Below, piece by piece: positions 1 through 8,048 of a stretch of DNA of 49,475 nucleotides. The first letter of the stretch is position 1. Each line of letters starts with the position of its first letter. The stretch comes from a virus. Under the pieces are notes generated by a model. The model made no database searches and was not told the origin of the DNA. It saw only the letters and a program-made list of their open reading frames with translations. A program made the position numbers and the translations under genes. Location of the stretch: positions 1-49,475 of the IMG/VR virus record IMGVR_UViG_3300032092_000051, one strand, 5' to 3'.

Positions 1-2
1 GT

Positions 3-2088
3 GCGCCTATCTATTACGACAGCGCCAATACCGCGTATTACCTCGATCCGGCGAGCACGGGTACGTCGCTCATCACTGCGGGCGGCGTTTACGCTGCGGG
101 CCAAGTTCGCGCTGCGGGTTGGTGGGGTGACGCTTCTGCCAGCGCCACTGGTTTGGCGGTTGAGATTGGTGAAAGTGGTGGTCGTGGTTACGTTCTGACA
201 TACAGCCGTGACGCCTCTGCCTACGGCCCGATGTCGTTTGAAGCGACAGACTTTACCTTCACGGGTATCAGTGGCGGGTTCATTGGTGTCAACACCAGCG
301 TCCGTGCGCCCATCTTCTACGACAGCAACAACACGGCTTATTACGTAGACCCCGCCAGCACCTCGAACCTTGTTGGTCTGACGGTGGCTAACGAGATAAG
401 CGGCAACATTAGCGGGTATTCCAGATACCTTCCGACTGCGTACATTGGGGGCCAGCAGCTTAACCCGCAGACCTACTTTAGCAGCAGCATCGGCTTGAAG
501 GTCGCAATGACCGCTGTGGCTGGCGTCTGGAGCGACACGCTCTGGATCAACGGTTACGCGGGTGGCGATGTGCCAAACATGTGCGCGCTTCACACCTCAC
601 GGCAAGCTACGCCCCGTATGTGGATTAGTAGCCAGTCGGATGTCGGAACAAGCTACGGCACTCTCTACGAGTTCCCGACGTTGGGCTATAACTCCGGCAA
701 CACCAACGCCCTTTTCGCGGGGATTTTCTACGACAGCGCCAACACCGCACGTTATTTTGACGGAACCACAGGGATAAACTTCACTACAGGCTCCAGCAGT
801 CGCGTTACCGTATACTCGGACGACAGTGGATTTCATGTAGTTAACTCAGAGGGCGTGGGTGGGGACGTCAGGCTTGGCGCTGCCTATAATCTTCCGGGGA
901 TATACAATAACCCAAATCTGTATATACAATCTGAAAGCGCAATTTACTTTCACATCGGCAATGCGCAAAAGGGGTACTTTGACAGTTCATCAAACCTGTT
1001 CGCCAACGGTTCGATGCGTGCGCCAATCTTCTACGACAGCAACAACACTGGCTATTACCTCGACCCTACCTCTACAACATCACTCCGCACAGTTGGCTCA
1101 TGGCGGTCAGACAGCGCCGCATGGGACGGTGAGTTTAACGGCAAAATCCAATACCACGCTAACAACTGGTATTTCCAAGCCGCGAACGCATGGCTGTTCC
1201 GCCGGTCTGACAGCAACACTGCATTTTCGATATCTCAAGCGGGTGAGGCGTCATTTTTTGGGGCTATTGCTACAATCAGCAACTACAGCCCGGCCAACTA
1301 CGCCATCCGGCTGACGCCGAATATGCACATAAACGCGGTTGCTGGAAACGCTGTTATTCTTAACTGGGACAACGGAACCACATCGGGCTTGACGTTCCGT
1401 ATCGGCAACGGTGCCGGTAGTGACGTATTTACTACGTATGCCAATGGGGCCGTATACGCTTCAATTATATACGATATTAGCAACAGCGGGTATTACCTCG
1501 ATCCGGCTGGCACAACCCTCCTAAACACCTTCACATGCGCGGGTAGTATTACCACTAGTGGCTCCGTAACTGTGGGTAACGGCGCAGCGGCCAGTTACAT
1601 CTACATGGCGGACAGCGACGAGGGCACTCGTATCATCCACTGCAACAGCCAGCGTGTCGGCTTCCTTGCACAAAACGGGAATTGGGGTTCTTGGTGTGAT
1701 GATGACGGGTCGTGGCGGACTGACCACGCCATGTATTCGCCGGTATATTACGACATTAACAACACTGGCTATTACGTTGATCCGGCCAGCACTTCCGTTC
1801 TTTACCAAATAAACACTGGTGTCGGTATTAACCTATCGGGGGCCATCGCTCTCAATGGCTCTGGCGCAACACTAGCCAACTCCATCGGCGCTCGTCTAAG
1901 TGAGAACTACGGCCCGCTGTGGAACTGCGATAACAGCGCAACATGGCACCACCAAGTTATCAACGGTTCGATGCTATGCGGGTTTACAGCAGGCGGCGTC
2001 AACTGGGGTAGTGGTAGGATGGTCGCCAATAACGACATCCGTGCGCCTATTTTTTATGATTATAATGACACGGCGTACTACTTAGACC
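3..2088 (+). repeat. Seven dispersed YDSNNTAYYxDP repeats in the fibre gene
   Basis: Copies start near 3, 305, 717, 1018, 1462, 1738 and 2041, giving spacings of roughly 302, 412, 301, 444, 276 and 303 bp. Consensus protein: RAPIFYDSNNTAYYVDPAST. The copy at 717 is degenerate (GIFYDSANTARYFD) and that at 1462 is partly so. The DNA itself is similar between copies (ttctacgacagcaacaacac in two of them), so they could recombine with one another. Confidence 0.85.
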
Positions 2089-2633
2089 CTAACGGCACGA
2101 GTAGCCTAAATTCACAGTGTATTGGTTCTTGGTACTTCAGGTCTAACCGGAATACCAACGACAGCGGCGCTCCGCTGCAAGCGTATTCTACCGGTGGTCT
2201 AGGCGCTACAATGGCGTTCCACCGTGCCGGTGTATTCGCGGTTAACATGGGCCTCGACAGCGACAACGTATTCCGTATCGGTGGTTGGTCTGCTTCAAAC
2301 AACTTAATCCAATTGGATATGTCCGGCAACTTCACGGCGCTTGGTAACGTCACGGCTTACTCGGATGCTCGCCTGAAGAAAGACGTAAAGACGATTTCTG
2401 GCGCTCTGGGTATCGTCGGTAAAATGCGCGGCGTCACATACACCCGGATAGACACAGACAAGGCTGGCGTCGGCGTCATTGCGCAAGAGATGCTTGAGGT
2501 TATGCCACAGGTGGTCCAACAAGGCGTCGGAGACGACGACACGCTATCAGTTGCTTATGGTAACCTTGTTGGTGTATTAATAGAAGCAATCAAGGAACTC
2601 GAAGCCCGCGTGGCTCATTTGGAAGGAAAGTAA
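3..2633 (+). CDS. Tail fibre/spike with C-terminal S74 chaperone domain (5' partial)
   Basis: The frame is open from base 3, so the true start lies left of the window; the first internal start (TTG at 153) should not be used. 876 residues are visible. The body carries seven copies of an APIFYDSNNTAYYVDP-type motif spaced by about 90-150 residues of beta-rich sequence. The last 90 residues form a peptidase S74 intramolecular chaperone domain. It begins with the SDARLKKD motif, whose Ser (codon 2361-2363, after Tyr) is the usual self-cleavage nucleophile, and ends in a helical ELEARVAHLEGK tail. In this family the domain trimerises the fibre, cleaves itself and is released. The role is host recognition at the virion tail. 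A small gene follows after 2 nt. Product class is near certain; receptor unknown. Confidence 0.9.
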   Translation, partial: APIYYDSANTAYYLDPASTGTSLITAGGVYAAGQVRAAGWWGDASASATGLAVEIGESGGRGYVLTYSRDASAYGPMSFEATDFTFTGISGGFIGVNTSVRAPIFYDSNNTAYYVDPASTSNLVGLTVANEISGNISGYSRYLPTAYIGGQQLNPQTYFSSSIGLKVAMTAVAGVWSDTLWINGYAGGDVPNMCALHTSRQATPRMWISSQSDVGTSYGTLYEFPTLGYNSGNTNALFAGIFYDSANTARYFDGTTGINFTTGSSSRVTVYSDDSGFHVVNSEGVGGDVRLGAAYNLPGIYNNPNLYIQSESAIYFHIGNAQKGYFDSSSNLFANGSMRAPIFYDSNNTGYYLDPTSTTSLRTVGSWRSDSAAWDGEFNGKIQYHANNWYFQAANAWLFRRSDSNTAFSISQAGEASFFGAIATISNYSPANYAIRLTPNMHINAVAGNAVILNWDNGTTSGLTFRIGNGAGSDVFTTYANGAVYASIIYDISNSGYYLDPAGTTLLNTFTCAGSITTSGSVTVGNGAAASYIYMADSDEGTRIIHCNSQRVGFLAQNGNWGSWCDDDGSWRTDHAMYSPVYYDINNTGYYVDPASTSVLYQINTGVGINLSGAIALNGSGATLANSIGARLSENYGPLWNCDNSATWHHQVINGSMLCGFTAGGVNWGSGRMVANNDIRAPIFYDYNDTAYYLDPNGTSSLNSQCIGSWYFRSNRNTNDSGAPLQAYSTGGLGATMAFHRAGVFAVNMGLDSDNVFRIGGWSASNNLIQLDMSGNFTALGNVTAYSDARLKKDVKTISGALGIVGKMRGVTYTRIDTDKAGVGVIAQEMLEVMPQVVQQGVGDDDTLSVAYGNLVGVLIEAIKELEARVAHLEGK

Positions 2634-2635
2634 AT

Positions 2636-3007
2636 ATGGCACTTACGTACACATGGGCGATCACGTCCTTGAAGAAAACCACGGATGTCGCACTCGACAT
2701 CGACAACGTCGTCGTGCAGACCACATGGACCTGCACTGGCACGGACGAAGACGGCGACAGCGGCACGTTCAACGGCGCTACGCCTTTCCCGCTTTCAACC
2801 GTAGACCCTGCTACGTTCATCCCTTACGAAGATTTGACCGAGGCTGACGTCCTTGGTTGGATACAAGCCGTTGTTGTCGGTTCTTACAAGGAGCACGTCG
2901 ATGCGCAAATCAACAAGCAGATTGCCCTAGAGAAAGACCCAGTAGTGGACGTTCCCGAAGGCGATTTTCCGTGGGAAGAACCAACCCCGACACCACCAGC
3001 TAGTTAA
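2636..3007 (+). CDS. Small tail-fibre-associated protein, function unknown
   Basis: A 123-residue acidic protein. Residues 1-55 look like a beta-sandwich (MALTYTWAITSLKK then alternating hydrophobics, TTWTCTGTDEDGDSGTFNG). The rest has a helical stretch (LTEADVLGWIQAVVVG) and ends in a Pro/Thr-rich tail (EEPTPTPPAS). Small proteins of this general look commonly follow fibre genes in marine phages (a DUF7936-like family, from memory). Start chosen for a GGAAGG Shine-Dalgarno just before the ATG, 2 nt after the fibre stop. It could be a fibre accessory protein or a minor virion protein; no catalytic motif is visible. Confidence 0.75.
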   Translation: MALTYTWAITSLKKTTDVALDIDNVVVQTTWTCTGTDEDGDSGTFNGATPFPLSTVDPATFIPYEDLTEADVLGWIQAVVVGSYKEHVDAQINKQIALEKDPVVDVPEGDFPWEEPTPTPPAS

Positions 3008-3019
3008 AGGAGACAGAAT

Positions 3020-3223
3020 ATGAACCCCGAATTGGACCATCTCGACGTAGACAATCAGGCGCAAGCCGCACAACAGGAGCCAGTTGTAAAGCTGGAACTG
3101 GCCGTCAACGACGTGAACCTCGTTCTCGCCGCATTGCAAGAGCTGCCACACAAGGTAGCCGACCCGCTGCTGCGCAAGATTATGGGCCAAGCAAACGCCC
3201 AGCTTGCTCCGAACGCCGCGTAA
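3020..3223 (+). CDS. Small hypothetical protein
   Basis: A 67-residue protein. The N-terminal third is polar and Gln-rich (NQAQAAQQEP). The rest reads VVKLELAVNDVNLVLAALQELPHKVADPLLRKI, a beta strand followed by two amphipathic helices. A pattern of LxxNDVNxxLxALxELP followed by PLxxKI recurs in small proteins of many tailed phages, as I recall, but none has a known function to me. AAAGGAG precedes the ATG. It sits between the fibre accessory gene and a Dps/DUF5856-like gene in one transcription unit. Confidence 0.7.
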   Translation: MNPELDHLDVDNQAQAAQQEPVVKLELAVNDVNLVLAALQELPHKVADPLLRKIMGQANAQLAPNAA

Positions 3224-3224
3224 C

Positions 3225-3587
3225 ATGATCGAGCAGCTCATCAGCCGGGTCTTCTACGCCCGCAACGTCGCACACTTCGAGCATTGGCGCGCCACGGGCA
3301 CGGGCAGCTTCTCGAAGCACATGGCGCTGGGCAGCTTCTATGACGAAATCATCGAAGCTATCGACGACCTTGTAGAAGCCTATCAGGGCGCGTTCAACAT
3401 CATCGGGGACATACCAGCTCCCGATGTGTCTGAACGCGACGTGCTGAAGCTGCTTGAGGCCGACGCGGCATGGATTGAAGAGCATCACGAAGACATCTGT
3501 CAGGGCAATCGGGCTGTCGCTAACCTGATTGACACCCTGACAGGTGTGTACCTCAGCACCATCTATAAGCTGCGGAACCTGAAATAA
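3225..3587 (+). CDS. Ferritin/Dps-like (DUF5856-type) small protein
   Basis: A 120-residue, probably all-helical protein. The pattern at residues 10-45, ARNVAHFEHWRATGTGSFSK then HMALGSFYDEIIEAIDD, matches DUF5856-type phage proteins, which are predicted to resemble ferritin-like Dps four-helix proteins. His, Glu and Asp residues (HFEHW, HMALGSFYDE, EEHHED) resemble the spacing of a di-iron or Dps-type site, but metal binding is inference. The ATG at 3225 is preferred over a TTG at 3204 because the upstream gene ends at 3223. The stop overlaps the next ATG by 1 nt (TAATG). Confidence 0.7.
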   Translation: MIEQLISRVFYARNVAHFEHWRATGTGSFSKHMALGSFYDEIIEAIDDLVEAYQGAFNIIGDIPAPDVSERDVLKLLEADAAWIEEHHEDICQGNRAVANLIDTLTGVYLSTIYKLRNLK

Positions 3588-3814
3588 TGGACACGAACAC
3601 CCTCTTCACCGTCCTTGGTTTTGTTATCACCGCCCTGAGCTTCATCGGGGCGTTGATAACCGTCTGGGTCAACCTCACCAACAAGCTGACGCTTTTGGAG
3701 GCGCGCCTTGGCTTTGGTGACGAGAAGTTCAATGCCATCGACAAGAAATTCGACGAGGTGATGATCCACCTCCGCCGGATTGAAGATAAATTGGATAACA
3801 AGGCGGATCGATGA
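3587..3814 (+). CDS. Small membrane protein with C-terminal coiled coil (holin-like)
   Basis: A 75-residue protein. Residues 6-30 form one strong transmembrane segment (LFTVLGFVITALSFIGALIT). A charged amphipathic region follows (LLEARLGFGDEKFNAIDKKF then HLRRIEDKLD), typical of a short coiled coil. The shape, one N-terminal membrane helix with a charged tail, fits a pinholin-like, antiholin or spanin-like protein. Its position at the head of the envelope/lysis cassette supports a membrane role in lysis, but there is no diagnostic motif. Start and stop both overlap their neighbours (TAATG, and ATGATG within the end). Confidence 0.65.
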   Translation: MDTNTLFTVLGFVITALSFIGALITVWVNLTNKLTLLEARLGFGDEKFNAIDKKFDEVMIHLRRIEDKLDNKADR

Positions 3815-4794
3815 TGAAGCGGGTTCTGTTCGGTTTTGTGGCCGCCACTAGCGCGGCTTCTCTTGTGTTCGCGCAGACCGCGCCGGTATCGGTGGCTCCG
3901 ACGGAGTATATCTACAACACGACCACCAATAGCACGTCGAACAACACCAACACGTCCACCAACACGAACAACAACAATTCCACCAGCACGTCGACGAACA
4001 CGAATAACAACAACAGCACGTCTGCCAGCACGTCGGTCAACACGAACAACAACGCCAGCACGAGCACGTCGGTCAACACGAACAACAACAACAACGTGAG
4101 CACGTCGGTCAACACGAACAACAATGTTTCGACGAACACGAACATCAACCAAAATACTGGCACGATGACGAACATCAACCAGAACACCAACGTCAATTCT
4201 GGCACGATGACGAACATCAACCAGAACACCAGCACGTCGGATAACGTCAACCGGAACATCAATACCGACACGAGCAACAGCACGATCAACCAGAGCGTGA
4301 ACAGCAGGTCCGATAACACCAACCGGAACATCAACAACGACACGTCGAACTCGACAATCAACAGCACGACGAACAACGTCAATCAGAACAACAACGTCAA
4401 CGTCTCCGACAGCAAAAGCTATAGCGAGAACGTCTCTCGGCAGGTTATCGATCAGAACATCAAGTCGCCTCCGCCCAGCGCCATCGCGCCAAGCATGATG
4501 TCCTACAGCCAAGATCTTTGCACCACTGGGCAGTCTGGCGCAGTGCAGACGCAAATCATCGGCCTGTCGGCTGGACGCACTGTGCGCGACCAAAACTGTG
4601 AGCGGATGAAGCTCTCGAAGACCCTGTACGACATGGGCATGCGCGTCGCTGCCGTGAGCCTCCTGTGCCAAGACACCCGCGTCTTCAGGGCAATGGAGAT
4701 GGCTGGTACGCCCTGCCCGTTCATGGGCGCAATCGGTGAGGCTGCGACAGCGGCATGGGAAGAAAATGCCGACCGCCGCCCCGACGCAGACTAA
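3811..4794 (+). CDS. Secreted Asn/Thr/Ser-repeat protein with conserved four-Cys C-terminal domain
   Basis: A 327-residue protein. Residues 1-22 are a classic Sec signal peptide (MMKRVLFGFVAATSAASLVFAQ, cleavage after AFAQ or LVFA). Residues 35-200 are almost only Asn, Thr, Ser and Val in imperfect repeats (STSVNTNNN, then GTMTNINQNT, then NRNINTDTSNSTIN). Residues 225-327 form a compact domain with four cysteines (SQDLC, DQNCERMKL, LLCQDTR, GTPCPFMG) and the core TLYDMGMRVAAVSLLCQD. I recall similar C-terminal domains in marine phage proteins near lysis genes, without a function. It probably acts in the periplasm or outer membrane, with disulphides possible. It overlaps the next gene by 29 nt. 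Confidence 0.8.
   Translation: MMKRVLFGFVAATSAASLVFAQTAPVSVAPTEYIYNTTTNSTSNNTNTSTNTNNNNSTSTSTNTNNNNSTSASTSVNTNNNASTSTSVNTNNNNNVSTSVNTNNNVSTNTNINQNTGTMTNINQNTNVNSGTMTNINQNTSTSDNVNRNINTDTSNSTINQSVNSRSDNTNRNINNDTSNSTINSTTNNVNQNNNVNVSDSKSYSENVSRQVIDQNIKSPPPSAIAPSMMSYSQDLCTTGQSGAVQTQIIGLSAGRTVRDQNCERMKLSKTLYDMGMRVAAVSLLCQDTRVFRAMEMAGTPCPFMGAIGEAATAAWEENADRRPDAD
3946..4400 (+). repeat. Imperfect tandem repeats coding for NTNNN/NINQNT
   Basis: Within the secreted-protein gene, units built on aacacgaacaacaac and agcacgtcggtcaacacg repeat with small length changes to about 4140. Then a longer unit, ggcacgatgacgaacatcaa, occurs twice (near 4158 and 4200). The repeats keep frame and would be prone to slippage. 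Confidence 0.8.
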
Positions 4795-6409
4795 GCGTCT
4801 AATCTCTTTACTGGCTGCATTGCTGGTCAGTACATCTGCGGCTGCGCAGACCTACGAACCTGCCTTAATCCCGCCGCAAATTCTCGGCGCTCCAACCACA
4901 ATGACACCGCTCAATTTGGGCGATGATAACACGCGGAACGTGGCTCTCGGCTTTGAGTTCGATTATTGGGGCCAGACATTCAGTGACGTTTGGGTGTCGT
5001 CGAACGGCTTTGTGTCGTTCCAAAGCGGCAATCATCTGTGCTGCAACGGGCAGCCTATCGAGATGGCGCAGCGCAACACCATTTACGCCTATTGGTCTGA
5101 CCTGATTAGCTACACGGGCAACCCCTATTATCGCCGCGACGACGGCTCGATCCTCTTCGGCTGGTACGGCGTGAACGAGTATGGCACGAACAACAGCAGC
5201 ACCTTCGAGATTGGCCTCTTTGCCGACGGTAAGATACAACTGAATTTTGGCAATCTGGGCTTCTCTGGCTACCGCGACTTTACTGCGGGCCTCACCGGCC
5301 CAACTGCCGACGATAACATCCCGCTCTTCTACGGGCGCAACGCGCAGTTCCTTCAGAACCAGTCGGGCCTCTTGTCGTGGATTGCGCCCGAGCCAGAGGT
5401 TGTGCCTGTTGACTGCAACGCAACGCCCATGGACCCCACTTGCCCACCGGCATCCGTAGCCATCGATGTCGGCGCACCTGATCCTACGGAAAGCACATCG
5501 GACACTGCCGTTGCTTCAGTCGAGCAGACGCCGCAGGAAGAGGTGCAGATGGAAGATGTGGCCGAGCAGGAGATTGAAGAGGCGCAACAGGCGCTGGAGA
5601 CTGCCGAAGTATCGCTCGAGGCTGACGCCGAAACTGAGGAGGCTGCCGTTGAAGAGGCGGTCGAAGACGACACCGTCGAAGAGCTGGTGGCGGAACAGGA
5701 TTTAGAAGATATTGATGACGAGCGCCTGTCCCCTGAAGAATTGGCTGCATTGGCGGCGCAAGGCCCCGAAGATGATAAAGAAACTTTAGCCAGTGAAACC
5801 TTGGCGTCGCTGGAAGGCGCAGAGAACGCTTTGGAAAGCCAAGACGCATCGGGCGCGGAGCAAGAAGCAAATACTACGGCGCTTGAGGAGAGCGCGCAGC
5901 AATCGGCCTTCTTCGAGGAGGCCGAACAGGCCAGCCAAGCGTCGGCCTTTGAAGGCAGCGCACAATCGGTGCAGGGCTTTGCTGGCTTCCAAATGCGCGT
6001 TGATTTTGGGTCGAGTGCTTCCGTTGCAGGCGGCAGCGGTGTCGGCCTTGGTTCGTCACCGCTCGACGCCGCCATATCAGTGGGCAGCCCTGTTTCGATG
6101 GCTAATACCTTTGAAATTCTGAACAGCGTCGGCGGTCAAAGCAACGCCGCGCCCGCTGCGGCAACCGCCTCATCTGAAAAGTCAGAAAACGAGATGTCGG
6201 AAGGCCAATCGGAAACCATCAATGAAATGGGGGCCGTGCCGGGCTTCGCTGCGTACACTCAGACATCCCTGCAAGATAGGGCTGACTTTTACGCAATTCG
6301 TGATATATACAGCCGACGTAGGCTGCAAGACGCAAACTTTGAATTGTATCGACTGATGCAGACGAATGATGCCCGCTGGCAGGAGATGGTAGATGAGCAG
6401 TACAGATGA
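4766..6409 (+). CDS. Secreted NIDO-like domain protein with long acidic Glu/Ala region
   Basis: A 547-residue protein. A Sec signal peptide (RLISLLAALLVSTSAAAQ) ends near residue 28. Residues 45-200 resemble nidogen-like (NIDO) extracellular domains: ALGFEFDYWGQTFSDVWVSS then NGFVSF, a CC pair, and YWSDL. Residues 215-400 are a very acidic Glu/Ala/Gln helix-forming region, followed by a Gly/Ser region and a charged C-terminus (YRLMQTNDARWQEMVDEQYR). A GTG at 4736 extends the frame, but ATG 4766 gives the better signal peptide and has a GGGAAG Shine-Dalgarno. NIDO domains are usually in cell-surface proteins, so a phage copy is unusual. Function unknown; a periplasmic or surface role during late infection is inferred. 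Confidence 0.75.
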   Translation: MPTAAPTQTKRLISLLAALLVSTSAAAQTYEPALIPPQILGAPTTMTPLNLGDDNTRNVALGFEFDYWGQTFSDVWVSSNGFVSFQSGNHLCCNGQPIEMAQRNTIYAYWSDLISYTGNPYYRRDDGSILFGWYGVNEYGTNNSSTFEIGLFADGKIQLNFGNLGFSGYRDFTAGLTGPTADDNIPLFYGRNAQFLQNQSGLLSWIAPEPEVVPVDCNATPMDPTCPPASVAIDVGAPDPTESTSDTAVASVEQTPQEEVQMEDVAEQEIEEAQQALETAEVSLEADAETEEAAVEEAVEDDTVEELVAEQDLEDIDDERLSPEELAALAAQGPEDDKETLASETLASLEGAENALESQDASGAEQEANTTALEESAQQSAFFEEAEQASQASAFEGSAQSVQGFAGFQMRVDFGSSASVAGGSGVGLGSSPLDAAISVGSPVSMANTFEILNSVGGQSNAAPAAATASSEKSENEMSEGQSETINEMGAVPGFAAYTQTSLQDRADFYAIRDIYSRRRLQDANFELYRLMQTNDARWQEMVDEQYR

Positions 6410-6914
6410 GGAACCCAAGGTCGCCTTTGATGAGAGCGGCTTCAGTTTTAAGATTGGTGGCCTGAGCAGCGGCAAGATTGCCATTATCTTCGCGGCTATA
6501 TCGACCATTGTCGGCGGCCTCTGGGCTGGCTTCCAAGTGTATCAGCAGTTCTTGACCATGAAGGAAGTGACCGCTGCCTATGTGCCGCCGGATCTGTCGA
6601 GCATCGAGAACCGCATTTCGGTGCTGGATGAGCGCGTCACGAGCGTCGAGCGCCTGACCAAGATTAACAGCGAAGCCCTCAACTACATGACGGGCAGCAT
6701 TTCCAGCAGCGTGAGCGGTACGCGCCAGACGGTTGACGCGGTGTCGAGCAGCGTTAGGAATAGCGACGCGCAGAACATGGCGATGCAGCGCGCTGTCATA
6801 GAGCAACTGCGTCAGCAGGATCAGGAGCAGCAGCGTCGCATCAAGGAACTTGAGGCCGAGACTGCCGAACGTATTCAAAAGACGCTGGCGAACCCGCTGG
6901 CCGGAAAGGACTGA
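6393..6914 (+). CDS. Membrane-anchored coiled-coil protein of the lysis cassette
   Basis: A 173-residue protein. A polar N-terminus is followed by one transmembrane helix at residues 27-50 (GKIAIIFAAISTIVGGLWAG). A long helical, coiled-coil C-terminal part follows (IENRISVLDERVTSVERL; later IEQLRQQDQEQQRRIKELEA). The topology resembles an inner-membrane spanin or an anchored virion/lysis factor. There is no lipoprotein partner with an obvious lipobox nearby. An AGGAG lies 7 nt before the ATG, inside the preceding gene (17-nt overlap). The stop overlaps the next ATG (TGATG). Confidence 0.7.
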   Translation: MSSTDEEPKVAFDESGFSFKIGGLSSGKIAIIFAAISTIVGGLWAGFQVYQQFLTMKEVTAAYVPPDLSSIENRISVLDERVTSVERLTKINSEALNYMTGSISSSVSGTRQTVDAVSSSVRNSDAQNMAMQRAVIEQLRQQDQEQQRRIKELEAETAERIQKTLANPLAGKD

Positions 6915-7426
6915 TGATGGAAGATAAATTAATGGAAGCGCGCATCAAGGCGCTCTTGTTGGCTGCTCGCACGATGGCGTTTGTCATCTGCGCCATTACC
7001 TGTGCTATGATTGTTGGCCTGTTCGTGTCGAACGAAATCATCGACAACAAGGACGTCTTCGGCCTCCTAAGCTACGTCATGACCTCGGTTGTCGGCGCAG
7101 TTGCTGGCTCCTACGCCACGCTGATGGGCATGAAGGGTGAGCTGGTTCCACCGCCGCCAGAAGACCGCAACGATCCTGAGCCTGAGCCTGCGGCCCCTGT
7201 AGCGCCTGAACCAGACCCACTACCGCTTACACCCGACATGGTCGCACCAGCGCCAAAGGCATATGACGATCCGCAAGATACAGTATTCATCGACACGCCA
7301 GATGATGACGACGATGACGACATGGAGCCATGGGAAAAGTATCGCAACGATTTGCGCTATGATGCCAACGGCGACGGCGTGGTTGACGAAAATGACTTTC
7401 CAGATTGGCGGAGTGCGGGGAAATGA
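6914..7426 (+). CDS. Holin-like membrane protein with C-terminal EF-hand-like loop
   Basis: A 170-residue protein. Two transmembrane segments lie at about residues 18-40 (AARTMAFVICAITCAMIVGL) and 50-72 (LLSYVMTSVVGAVAGSYATL). A Pro/Glu/Asp-rich linker (PPPPEDRNDPEPEPAAPVAP) leads to seven consecutive Asp residues, then DANGDGVVDENDF, which fits a 12-residue EF-hand/dockerin calcium loop (D1, N3, D5, G6, D9, D12). Two membrane helices directly before the GH19 endolysin make this the best holin candidate. The calcium loop is unusual for a holin. The start may be the second ATG at 6917, which is better spaced from AGGA. It overlaps the endolysin by 4 nt. Confidence 0.75.
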   Translation: MMEDKLMEARIKALLLAARTMAFVICAITCAMIVGLFVSNEIIDNKDVFGLLSYVMTSVVGAVAGSYATLMGMKGELVPPPPEDRNDPEPEPAAPVAPEPDPLPLTPDMVAPAPKAYDDPQDTVFIDTPDDDDDDDMEPWEKYRNDLRYDANGDGVVDENDFPDWRSAGK

Positions 7427-8037
7427 GCCTTATAAACCTTCAAAGTAAATGTGGATGCCATCCAGATGGTGCGTTCGGACCGGGGACACTGAAATCCGCC
7501 TGCGCCCATTTCAAGCTGAACAAGAACCGCGCCGCGCATTTCTTTGCCCAGACGGCGCACGAGAGCGGAAACTTTAAGGCCTTCAGCGAAAACCTGAACT
7601 ACGGCGCAAAGGGACTGCGCGGCATCTTCGGAAAGTACTTCCCGACCGATGCACTCGCCAAGGCGTATGAGCGTCAGCCGCAGCGCATAGCCAATCGCGT
7701 CTATGCCAACCGTATGGGTAACGGCGATGAAGCGTCTGGCGACGGGTGGAAATACCGGGGCCGGGGTCCGCTCCAGCTCACCGGGAAGAACAACTACCGC
7801 GCATTCGGGAAATACATTGGTCGCGAACAGGAGATTTTGGACAATCCAGACCTCGTCGCTACCGAACTCGGCTTTGAAAGCGCCCTGTGGTTCTTTGACG
7901 CAAACAAGCTCTGGTCGATCTGCGACCAAGGCATCAACGACGCTGCGATCCTTGCCCTGACAAAGCGGATCAATGGCGGAACCCACGGCCTTGAAGACCG
8001 TAAATTGAAAACCAAGAAATATGCTGCTTGGCTCTAA
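7423..8037 (+). CDS. GH19 family endolysin (peptidoglycan hydrolase)
   Basis: A 204-residue single-domain lysin. The GH19 signature is clear: HFFAQTAHESGNFKAFSEN with the catalytic Glu in AHES (residue 47), then NYGAKGLRGIFGKYF and later WKYRGRGPLQLTGKNNY. GH19 phage enzymes cut the glycan backbone (muramidase or chitinase-type chemistry). There is no signal peptide or SAR helix, so release should depend on the holin just upstream. The start is ATG 7423 in an ATGA overlap with that gene; an upstream TTG at 7405 is less likely. The length is normal for the family. Confidence 0.9.
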   Translation: MSLINLQSKCGCHPDGAFGPGTLKSACAHFKLNKNRAAHFFAQTAHESGNFKAFSENLNYGAKGLRGIFGKYFPTDALAKAYERQPQRIANRVYANRMGNGDEASGDGWKYRGRGPLQLTGKNNYRAFGKYIGREQEILDNPDLVATELGFESALWFFDANKLWSICDQGINDAAILALTKRINGGTHGLEDRKLKTKKYAAWL

Positions 8038-8048
8038 GGAGAAGAACA

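Noticed and set aside
3912-4382. 156-codon - strand ORF opposite the Asn/Thr repeats
   Set aside because: It is an antisense reading of the coding repeats (Leu/Val/Phe only). The + strand frame has a signal peptide and a conserved C-terminal domain.
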